Positions 50,194 to 58,500 of a stretch of DNA of 64,000 bases are shown here, in pieces. A model generated the notes under the pieces. That model searched no databases. It had not been told where the DNA came from and was given only the letters and a program-made list of their open reading frames with translations. Both the position numbers and the translations under genes were made by a program. How positions within the stretch are numbered: the first letter of the stretch is position 1; every line of letters starts with the position of its first letter. The DNA is from Nocardia ninae NBRC 108245 (GTDB lineage: Bacteria; Actinomycetota; Actinomycetes; Mycobacteriales; Mycobacteriaceae), in NCBI RefSeq assembly GCF_007990755.1, contig NZ_BJXA01000025.1, positions 48,405-112,404 on the forward strand, in the 5' to 3' direction.

Positions 50194-51303
50194 TCAGCAG
50201 TCGCAGCCGCAGCAATCGCAATGACAGCAGTCGCCGCAATCGCCGTTGCAGTCCTTGAGCCAAGCGTCCTTGCGTTCGCCGGTGCACGGCTGGGTGTGCT
50301 CGGCACAGCAGGCGTACCCGGTGCAGTACCCGCCGAGGATGAGGGCCAGCGACTCGCCGATACCCGGACGACGATGCCGGGTGCGCCGCGCGCTCAGCTG
50401 CACGTCGGTGCTGTCGTGCGAGATCCCGCAGCTGTGGCCGGCTACCGTGCCGATTCCTCGGCCGAGTCGGCGCAGCACACCGGCCAGTGGGTCGAGCAGC
50501 ATCCAGCGCACCGTGGGGATGGTGTCCAGCTCGGCTTCCGCTACTGCTTCGCGCAGCCGTGAATCCGATTCCCGCAGTAGGTCGTACGCCTGCGGCATGG
50601 ACGTTCCGGTGGCGGCGAGCGGATTGAACCGGCCGCGGGCCAGGTCCTGCTCGTAGTCCTGCACGGCATCGGCCAGGTGCGCGATTCGCCCGAATTGCCA
50701 ACCGGCGGCGCGCAATGCGTCGACGTTGGCCGGGCGCTCCGCCAAAACCGCTGTGTGCGCGAAGAACTCGGACGCGCAGAGCTGGGTCGGCTCGGTCAGT
50801 CGCGCCAACGAATCCGTCCCACCGGCGGTCGCCGCCTGCTCCAATCCCGTCTGTGCGCTCAACGCGGCGACGAGGGGTTCGACATCCAACCCGATGCGCT
50901 CAGCGCTCAGCCGCGCCTGTCCGGCCCAGCGACTCGCCGCCTTCGCCATCGGCGTGCGGGCCAGGGCGGACGCGTCGCCGTCGTCCACGTGGTCGCGGAC
51001 CTTGGCCGACGCCAGCAGCAGTGACGCCGTCGTGGCCAGTCGCACGCCCGGCGAATTCGCGGCCGCGACCGACGCGCGTTGCATGCCGCGCAGGGCACAC
51101 CGCCCCGCCGTGGTGCGCTCGACCGCGCCGGCGGACTGCGCCTCGGTGAGCATGCTCAGCACAATCGCATCGACATTTGTTGTGGCACGGGCCAATTGCC
51201 CGTGCTCGTCCCGTAACCCCAGACACAGTCCGCACATATGTGTGCGCCACTCGGCCGCATCGATGCCGTACTTAGCCGCGCCGTGCGCACACGGCCTGAG
51301 CAA
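50194..51303 (-). CDS. DUF5685 family protein with cysteine-rich tail
   Basis: 369 residues. Helical protein with an N-terminal CAHGAAKYG and CGLCLGLRDEHGQLAR (Cys/His pairs that could bind metal), FGRIAHLADAVQDYEQDLAR in the middle, GGYCTGYACCAEHTQ, and an extreme C-terminus DCNGDCGDCCHCDCCGCDC with ten Cys in 19 residues. Matches the actinobacterial DUF5685 family; function unknown, metal binding plausible. No ATG is available; TTG 51303 is the likely start, since the family usually begins MFGLLRPC and here the preceding codons read LFG. Confidence 0.7.
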   Translation of the reverse strand: MLRPCAHGAAKYGIDAAEWRTHMCGLCLGLRDEHGQLARATTNVDAIVLSMLTEAQSAGAVERTTAGRCALRGMQRASVAAANSPGVRLATTASLLLASAKVRDHVDDGDASALARTPMAKAASRWAGQARLSAERIGLDVEPLVAALSAQTGLEQAATAGGTDSLARLTEPTQLCASEFFAHTAVLAERPANVDALRAAGWQFGRIAHLADAVQDYEQDLARGRFNPLAATGTSMPQAYDLLRESDSRLREAVAEAELDTIPTVRWMLLDPLAGVLRRLGRGIGTVAGHSCGISHDSTDVQLSARRTRHRRPGIGESLALILGGYCTGYACCAEHTQPCTGERKDAWLKDCNGDCGDCCHCDCCGCDC

Positions 51304-51440
51304 CCCGAATAATTCCGCCCCGTTCTCCCCGGCCCGTTCCGCGCAGAGCCGGTCTGTACTTGTTGATCACCGCACTCTGGCAGGCCGTTAACGGCACGGC
51401 AACCGGTACCCGCCACTTCCTCCACAGTGGCGAGCCGGAG

Positions 51441-52040
51441 TTACTCCGCCTTTTTGCGCCCGGCCAGACCGCGCCACGCGAGATCGTCGAGCAGGTCGAC
51501 CGCCTCGGCCACCTCGATCCGGCCGCTGGCCACCCGGTCCGCGATGGCCTCGCCCGCGCCGATCACGGCGGCCGCGACGATGTCGAAGTTGGTGCCGGGC
51601 TCGGGGTGTTTGGCGCTGGATTCCAGCAGCTTGGCGGTCAATTCGATGACGCGCTCGCGAGCGTTCTCGATCTCCGAGGCGAACGCCTGCTGACCGATCG
51701 CCTGCCGATAGAGCACCTGCCAGGAGCGCCGGTTGCGGTCCACGAAGCCGAGGAAGCCCTCCAGCGCGACCCGCACCTGCTCGTGCGGGGTCAGCTGGGG
51801 GTTTCCTGCGGGCACCACCGATTCGATGAAGCGCAGACCCTCGCGCTGGATGCAGGCGCGGAACAGTTCGTCCTTGGAGCCGTAGTACAGGTACAGCATC
51901 GGCTTCGATATCTTGGCCTCGGCGGCGATGGCATCCATCGACGTATCGTGGAAGCCTTTCCGCGAGAACACCTCGACCGCGGCATCGAGCATCTGCTGCT
52001 CACGAACCGCTCGAGGAAGTCGCTTCGTTCCGCCCGCCAT
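51441..52040 (-). CDS. TetR-family regulator (Rv0238-like)
   Basis: 199 residues. N-terminal helix-turn-helix: AVREQQMLDAAVEVFSRKGF, HDTSMDAIAAEAKISKPMLY, LYYGSKDELFRACIQREG; the remainder is an all-helical ligand-binding and dimer domain. An operator-like site at 52070-52089, 30 bases before its start, and the related perfect palindrome between fadA2 and fabG4 suggest that it represses itself and the acyl-chain genes, with acyl-CoA a plausible ligand (inference). Confidence 0.8.
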   Translation of the reverse strand: MAGGTKRLPRAVREQQMLDAAVEVFSRKGFHDTSMDAIAAEAKISKPMLYLYYGSKDELFRACIQREGLRFIESVVPAGNPQLTPHEQVRVALEGFLGFVDRNRRSWQVLYRQAIGQQAFASEIENARERVIELTAKLLESSAKHPEPGTNFDIVAAAVIGAGEAIADRVASGRIEVAEAVDLLDDLAWRGLAGRKKAE

Positions 52041-52069
52041 CCACTCTCCTACCGCACGGTGAAGTTCAT

Positions 52070-52089
52070 ATATTACTCCAAGGTAAGTT
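52070..52089. promoter_or_regulatory. Operator-like site before tetR
   Basis: On the - strand it reads AACTTACCTTGGAGTAATAT, 16 of 20 bases like one strand of the fadA2/fabG4 palindrome. It lies between the lpqI stop and the tetR start. Confidence 0.6.
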
Positions 52090-52129
52090 CCGCGGGTCGC
52101 ATTTGCTCATCAGTCGCGGGAACAGTGCC

Positions 52130-53293
52130 TCAGCAGCGCGGCAGCGCTCCCTTGAACGCCGCCATCCGCAGCACCGACGCGTCCACCTGCGCGGCGGGCA
52201 AGCGGCCCGTGGCCACCGCCTGCTCGAGCTGATCGAGCACGCTGGGCACCGCGTCGGTGGTGATCCAGAGCGCGTTGTCCGCGCCGGCGACCAGCGCGGC
52301 CTCCACCGCGTCCGCGATGGACAGCCGGTTGGTGATCGCGGCCATGCCGCCCAGGTCATCGGTGAAGATCGGCCCCTGGAACGGGGCGGCGCCGTAACCG
52401 CGACCCTCCCGCAGCAGCGTCATCACCTGCGGGCTGATGCTCGCGGGCACGTCAGGGGTGGTGAGGCCGGGGACGTCGAGGTGACCGACCATCACGCCCG
52501 CGCCGGAACCGATCAGCGCGCGGAACGGGACGAGATCGACGGTCTGCATGCTCTCCAGCGGCGGCGTGCGGACCGCGCCGCGGTGCGAATCGCCCGAGCC
52601 GGACCCGTGGCCGGGGAAGTGCTTGAGCACGGTGCCCACGCCGACCTCACGCATGGCGCGGATATAGGCGTCGGCGTAGCGGGTGACCACGGCGGGATCG
52701 TCGGAGAACGAGCGGTCGCCGATGACGGAATCGGCGGGCTGGGCGCTCACATCGACATCGGGGGCGAAGTTCACCGTCACACCGAGGTCCTTCAGCGCGC
52801 GGCCCCTGGTCAGGGTGGCGTCGTGGAACTGTTCGGCGGTCATCGCGTCGACGGTGGCCCTGGCCGAGGGCGCGGCGCCGATCAGGTTCTTCACCCGGGA
52901 GACGCGGCCGCCTTCTTCGTCGATGGTCACCATGAGCGGCACCTTGGCGGACTGCTTGATCTGTTCGAGCCTGCCGTCGCTCAGCAGCGTGAGGTCGGTC
53001 CAGCCGCCGACGAAGATCCCGCCGACCTGTTCGGTGCCCACCACATTCGCGGCGTCGTCGGCGCCGGTGACGCCGACGGTCAACAGCTGCGCCAGCTTCT
53101 GCCGCAGCGTGAACTGACCGAGATAGCCGGCCGTACAATCCGGCTTCGCGGATGTTGTTGCCTGCGTGGACGATTCGGACGTCGACTCGGGCGCCGCCGC
53201 TTGCGACGGCGTCGGGTCGGCGCCACCGCCGGACGAGCAGGCGGTCGCGACGGCGGCCAGCACGGCGAGCACGAGCAGGGGCGTCTTCCGCAT
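52130..53293 (-). CDS. lpqI: Lipoprotein beta-N-acetylglucosaminidase, glycoside hydrolase family 3 (LpqI/NagZ-like)
   Basis: 387 residues. Lipoprotein signal MRKTPLLVLAVLAAVATAC with lipobox ATAC, Cys19 as the lipidation site, then a Ser/Thr-rich linker. The GH3 domain shows LMVTIDEEGGRVSRVKN, VNFAPDVDV, GTVLKHFPGHGSGSGDSH (NagZ-type His/Asp general acid loop) and the nucleophile segment GPIFTDDLGGMAAI. It hydrolyses GlcNAc from cell-wall fragments in peptidoglycan recycling, outside the membrane. It lies upstream of tetR on the same strand. Confidence 0.85.
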   Translation of the reverse strand: MRKTPLLVLAVLAAVATACSSGGGADPTPSQAAAPESTSESSTQATTSAKPDCTAGYLGQFTLRQKLAQLLTVGVTGADDAANVVGTEQVGGIFVGGWTDLTLLSDGRLEQIKQSAKVPLMVTIDEEGGRVSRVKNLIGAAPSARATVDAMTAEQFHDATLTRGRALKDLGVTVNFAPDVDVSAQPADSVIGDRSFSDDPAVVTRYADAYIRAMREVGVGTVLKHFPGHGSGSGDSHRGAVRTPPLESMQTVDLVPFRALIGSGAGVMVGHLDVPGLTTPDVPASISPQVMTLLREGRGYGAAPFQGPIFTDDLGGMAAITNRLSIADAVEAALVAGADNALWITTDAVPSVLDQLEQAVATGRLPAAQVDASVLRMAAFKGALPRC

Positions 53294-53391
53294 GGAAGTA
53301 AACCGTACTGATCCCGCGCGCCAGCAAGTAGGCCGGGCTCGGCCAGGGTAGCCTTGTTCAATAGCCGTGAGTCTCCCACCAGGAGGTCATC

Positions 53392-53880
53392 GTGCCCTGC
53401 GATCTGATGCTCATTGCCTACGATGGGTCCGAGAACGCCAAGCGGGCCATCGAATACGCCGGGCGGTTCCTCAGTGCGAACAGAGCGATCGTGCTTACCG
53501 CGTGGGAGCCGATGGTGCGCCAAGCCGCCCGCCTGTCCGGGTTGTCCGGGGTGATGCAGCCGGAATGGGTGCCCGACGACGAGATCGAGGACGTCGCCTA
53601 CGTCGACGCCCGCACCATCAACACCGAGGGTGTCCGGCTGGCCAAACTCGCCGGGCTCAACGCCGAGGCGCGCACCGCCGAATGCACGACGACCATCTGG
53701 AATGCCATCGTCGAATGCGCCGACGACCTGGACGTCGACATCATCGTCGCGGGCACCCGGGGCGCCACCGGCATTCGCGCACTGATGCACAGCAGCGTCG
53801 CCGACGCGGTCCTCAAGCATTGTCACCGCCCGGTCCTGATGGTCCCGCCAGGCAAGGAGCCCGCCGCCAAAACCGGGTAG
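53392..53880 (+). CDS. Universal stress protein
   Basis: 162 residues from GTG 53392 with AGGAGG six bases upstream. USP fold: DLMLIAYDGSENAKRAIEYA at the start and the ATP-binding-type signature GTRGATGIRALMHSSVADAV, then HCHRPVLMVPP. Here the glycine loop reads GTRGATG-9 residues-SSVA, compatible with nucleotide binding. A single-domain cytoplasmic protein, divergent from lpqI. Confidence 0.85.
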   Translation: MPCDLMLIAYDGSENAKRAIEYAGRFLSANRAIVLTAWEPMVRQAARLSGLSGVMQPEWVPDDEIEDVAYVDARTINTEGVRLAKLAGLNAEARTAECTTTIWNAIVECADDLDVDIIVAGTRGATGIRALMHSSVADAVLKHCHRPVLMVPPGKEPAAKTG

Positions 53881-54022
53881 GTGCGGGTGCAACCGAGCGT
53901 TGCTGCTTCGAGGTCGGCGAGCGAAGCGAAGACACAGCCGCGGAGCGCGTCCGAGGTCGCTTCGTGAGGGCGCTCACGGAGCGGGTTTCGGGGGTGGGGG
54001 GCGGGGTTAGGGTCGAGGGACT

Positions 54023-55117
54023 ATGGATGGATTCCTGCTTGCTCAGCCGGATGGGGTGGTCCGGACGTCCGGGAGCCGGGTCGCCTTCGACGAGGCCGAG
54101 CCCGCGATCGCCGCGCTGCGCGACGGCGCGGCCGAACTGATCGTCGGTGCGTTGCCGTTCGATCCGCGCAGGCCGGCCGCGCTCACGGTGCCTGAACACG
54201 TGCGGCACACCGCGGGGCCGTGGCGGCCCGCTGCCCTTCCCGACCTACCCGCCGTCCAGTTCGTGACCGAAATCCCCAGCGCCGCTGAGCATATCGCGCG
54301 CGTGACGAAACTCGTTGAGCAGCTGAACGATCCGGTACAACCACTGCGCAAGGTGGTCGCCGCCCGGTCGGTCATGGCCGAGGCGGCCGGCGCATTGGAC
54401 CCTGAACTAGTCGCCGCTCACTTGCTGACCAGGCATCCACACGCCAATGTGTTCGCCGTCGACCTGTCCCCCGCCGGGCGGGCGGGTGTGACGCTGGTCG
54501 GCGCCACGCCCGAGGTATTGATCGCCCGGCACGGCGAAACCGTCACGCTGCGCCCGTTGGCCGGCACGATGCCACGGCTCGCCGACCCTGGTGCCGATGC
54601 CGTCCAGGCGCGAGAGCTGCTGTCCAGCACCAAGAATCGCGCCGAGCATGCCTTCGTCATCGCATGGATCCGGGAGAAACTCGGCCCGGTCTGCGCCGAA
54701 CTGTCCATCCCCGACGGTCCGGAACTGATCAGCACGCCCGAGGTCTGGCACCTCGCCACCCCCATCACCGGGCGGCTGCGCGACCCAGCGACCACCGCGC
54801 TCGAGCTGGCGCTGCTGCTGCATCCCACGCCCGCCGTCTGCGGCACCCCGACCGACCTCGCGCTCGACACGATCGCCGATCTGGAGGAGGACCGCGGTTT
54901 CTACGGTGGCGCGGTCGGCTGGTGCGACGCGCGCGGTGACGGCTCGTGGGTGGTCGCCATCCGCTGCGCGGAACTGTCGGCCGACGGACGCACCGTGCAC
55001 GCCTACGCGGGTGGCGGCATCGTCGCGGCCTCGGACCCGAAAGCCGAACTCGACGAAACCACGGCCAAACTCCGCACGCTGCTCGGCGGGCTGCACTGCG
55101 CCATCCCCGCACACTGA
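54023..55117 (+). CDS. Isochorismate synthase / chorismate-binding enzyme
   Basis: 364 residues. Chorismate-binding fold: QPLRKVVAARSVM, VTLVGATPEVLIARHGETVT, LRPLAGTMPR, LLSSTKNRAEHAFVI, PEVWHLATPITGRL, HPTPAVCGTPTDLALDTIAD and EDRGFYGGAVGWCDARGDGS, all hallmark segments of the EntC/DhbC/MenF group, which turn chorismate into isochorismate for salicylate/siderophore or menaquinone synthesis. The ELLSSTKNRAEH and GGAVGW segments suit isochorismate synthase. It stands alone, without siderophore genes nearby, so pathway assignment is open. Confidence 0.8.
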   Translation: MDGFLLAQPDGVVRTSGSRVAFDEAEPAIAALRDGAAELIVGALPFDPRRPAALTVPEHVRHTAGPWRPAALPDLPAVQFVTEIPSAAEHIARVTKLVEQLNDPVQPLRKVVAARSVMAEAAGALDPELVAAHLLTRHPHANVFAVDLSPAGRAGVTLVGATPEVLIARHGETVTLRPLAGTMPRLADPGADAVQARELLSSTKNRAEHAFVIAWIREKLGPVCAELSIPDGPELISTPEVWHLATPITGRLRDPATTALELALLLHPTPAVCGTPTDLALDTIADLEEDRGFYGGAVGWCDARGDGSWVVAIRCAELSADGRTVHAYAGGGIVAASDPKAELDETTAKLRTLLGGLHCAIPAH

Positions 55118-55280
55118 TCCGGCGCGCTCGACCGGGCCGTTGATAGCACCCGGAATCCCCGGTGATCGCCGCCTCAACCGGACTGCCGACCGACAATCGG
55201 CGGGCTGAACGCACCGGATACGGTTGCGGGCTGCTAGGTTGACCGGGAATGTGCCTGCATCGATGTATTGGAGTGCCGCA

Positions 55281-55451
55281 ATGAAGTTTGCTGTTCCTGG
55301 TGTTGCGAGTGCTGTCGGCGGCGCCGTACTCGGCGTGATCGCGGTGCTCCTCGTCACGGTGGCGGTGCAGCAGAACTCGCGTCCCGACATCGATCGCTCC
55401 GGTGACAAGGACTCCTCGTTGCTGAACAACGTCGAGTACGGCAGTCGCTGA
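55281..55451 (+). CDS. DUF2613 small membrane protein (Rv0236A-like)
   Basis: 56 residues from ATG 55281. One membrane helix (VGGAVLGVIAVLLVTVAVQQ) and a short outside tail with DKDSSLLNNVEYGSR. The VEYG ending and the place directly before aftD match the Rv0236A family of mycobacteria. Function unknown, but the fixed neighbourhood suggests a partner of AftD. Confidence 0.75.
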   Translation: MKFAVPGVASAVGGAVLGVIAVLLVTVAVQQNSRPDIDRSGDKDSSLLNNVEYGSR

Positions 55452-55545
55452 GCCGCTGACCCCCGCTTCACCCACCGACTCGCTCGGACCGGCGGCGCGG
55501 CGGCACAACACCGCGCCGCTCGGTAGACGCTGGTTCGCCGGGACG

Positions 55546-58500
55546 GTGCTCGCGGCGTTCCTGCTGACCTTCCTGCAGGCGCCGGGACGCACGGTCGCCG
55601 ACACCAAATACGACCTGGCGCAGAACCCGCTGGGTTTCCTCGAACGCGCCAGCCACCTGTGGAGCAGCCAGGCCCCGATGGGCCAGGTGCAGAACCAGGC
55701 TTACGGCTACTTCTTCCCGCACGGCGCGTTCTTCTCGCTCGGCCATGTGCTCGGCCTGCCCGCCTGGGCCACCCAGCGCATCTGGTGGGCGCTGCTGCTG
55801 ATCGCCGGTTTCTGGGGCATCATCCGGCTCTGCGAGACCCTCGGCATCGGCACCCGCGGCTCCCGCATCATCGCCGCGACCGCGTTCGCGCTGTCCCCAC
55901 GGGTGCTCACCACGCTCGGCTCCATCTCGTCGGAGACGCTGCCGATGATGCTGGCACCGTGGGTGTTGCTGGCGCCGGCGGCGCTGGGCATCCGCTATCG
56001 GAATCGACGACGCACGGTCGATCCAGGTGGTGCGCGGCAGGCCTCGGGCGCGATTGGTGGGGCATCCGCGCCCGATTCCGGTTCATCGCCAGGTGATGGC
56101 CATGCGCGGGCCGAGACCGGCGTCGGCGCCGATCGGCCGACGGACCGCGGGCGGCGCGGTGGTGCCGAATCGGCGGCCGGTAGCGCGCTGGCACTCGCGC
56201 TGATGGGATCGGTCAATGCGGTCGCCACAGTCGCGGCGTTCCTGCCCGCGCTGCTGTGGTGGGCGTCGTATCGGCCGAACAAGCAGTGGTGGCGCTTCAC
56301 CAGGGCCTGGGTGCCGCTGCTCGTGCTCGCCACGTTCTGGTGGGCGGTGCCGCTGCTGTTGCTCGGCAAGGTGAGCCCACCGTTCCTGGACTACATCGAA
56401 TCCTCCGGTGTGACAACGCAATGGGCCTCGCTCGCCGAGGTGCTGCGCGGCACGGACAGTTGGACGCCGTTCGTCTCGCCCGAGCGCATCGCGGGCGCGG
56501 TGCTGGTCACCCAGCCTGCCGCGGTGCTCGCCACCGGGCTGCTGGCGGCGGCGGGCATGGCCGGACTGGCGATGCGGTCCATGCCGTACCGCGGTCGGCT
56601 GACGCTGATCCTGTGCGTCGGGCTGGTCGGCATCTGCGCAGGCTACGTCGGTGAGCTGGGCGGGCCGTTCGCGGAATCGGTGCGGCTGTTCCTGGATTCC
56701 GGTGGGGCGCCGCTGCGCAACGTGCACAAGCTGGAGCCGCTGATCCGAATCCCGTTGGTGCTCGGCCTCGCCCAGCTGCTGGCGCGGGTGCCGCTGCCCG
56801 CCTCGGTGCCGATGCCGGTGTGGCGCAGCGCGTTCACGCATCCGGAGCGGGATCGTGCCGTCGCGGTGGCCGCGCTGATCCTCACCGCCCTTGCCCTGTC
56901 CACCTCGCTGGCCTGGACCGGCAAGCTGGCCCCGCGCGGCGCCTACGACAAGGTGCCCGCATATTGGCAGCAGACGGCGGACTGGTTGCAAGACAACGCT
57001 TCCGACACCAGGGCACTGGTAGTGCCCGGTGCACCCTTCGGTAGTCAGGTTTGGGGACTGACGCGCGACGAACCGTTGCAGGCGTTGGCGAGCACGCCGT
57101 GGGCGGTCCGCGACGCCGTACCGCTGAACCCGCCGGGCACCATCCGCGCGATGGACTCGGTGCAGCGGCTCATCGCCGACGGCAGACCGTCGAACGGACT
57201 CGCGGCGACCCTGGCCGGGCAGGGCATCGGAATCCTGGTGTTGCGCAACGATCTCGATGCCGAGACATCGCGCTCGACCCGGCCGATGCTGGCACACCGG
57301 GCGATCGACGGTTCCCCCGGCCTGGCGAAAGTCGCGGAGTTCGGTGCGCCGATCGAATCCGCGGTCATCGCCGAGGATCTCGTCGCGGACGGCGATCTGC
57401 GGCCCGCCTACCCGGCGGTCGAGATCTACCGGGTGCAGACGCCTAGGCCGGGCACACCGGCCGATGTGCGCAGCGGAACCGGTGCGCCGCCGTCGTTCCC
57501 CGGCGCGTACACGGTGCCGCTCGACGCGTTACCCGTAGTGCAGGGTGGGCCCGAAGTGCTCGAACGACTGCACCGCGACCCGGGCAGCACCGAGACGCCC
57601 GCCATGCTGGCCGCCGACGCGAGGCGCGCCGGACTGCCGATCGGACCGTTGACCGTCACCGACACCCCGATGGACCGGGAATCCGACTTCGGTCGCGTCG
57701 ACAACCACAATTCCGCACTCCGCGCGCCCGACGACGCCCGCCGCACCCACAATCTGGTGCCCGACTACCCGGTGCCCGGCGCCGACCTGGTGCGCGGGGA
57801 ATGGACGGGCGCGACCGTCACCGCGTCGAGCTCGGCCGCCGACGCCACCCAATTGGGCGGTGCCGCACCGGGCAGCTCCACCGCAGCCGTCGTCGACGGT
57901 GATCCGGCCACGGCGTGGATCAGCAACGGTTCCGAACACGCGCTCGGACAATGGCTTCGGCTCGATCTGGACCAACCGATCCGGGTCGGTCAACTGAGCT
58001 TCAGCACCAGTGCGGCCGCCATCGGTGACCCGGTGAAGTGGGTCGAGGTGCGCACCGCCAACGGCACCGTGGGTACCCGTATTCCCGAACCCGGTACGCC
58101 GGTGTCGGTTTCGCTGCCCGCGGGCAAGACGCAGTGGATCACCATCACTGCCATCCGCACCGAAAACGGCAAGCGCGGTGGGCAGTTCGGCATCAGCGAG
58201 ATCGCGCTCGACGACTACTCCGTCCGTGACCAACCGGTCCCCGTCGATATCCGGCACCGGACCGTACTGCCGCCGACCCCGGCGGGCGCGCAGATTGAGG
58301 CTTGGGATCTCGGGCAGGAATTCCCCGGGCGCAGTGCCTGTTTCGATTCGCCGGACCGCGTGCGCTGCAGCAAGGGTCTCGCGTTGGCGCCCGAGGAACC
58401 AGGCAACTTCCAGCGCACGCTGTCGGTGCCCGAACCCATGTCCGTCTCGCCGGAGCTGACCGTCCGGACCCGGCAGGGCCCCGCGCTGGAGGCGCTGCTC

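Noticed and set aside
56083-57297. 404-codon frame antisense to aftD
   Set aside because: Low-complexity Arg/Gln/His composition; aftD is clear in the other direction.
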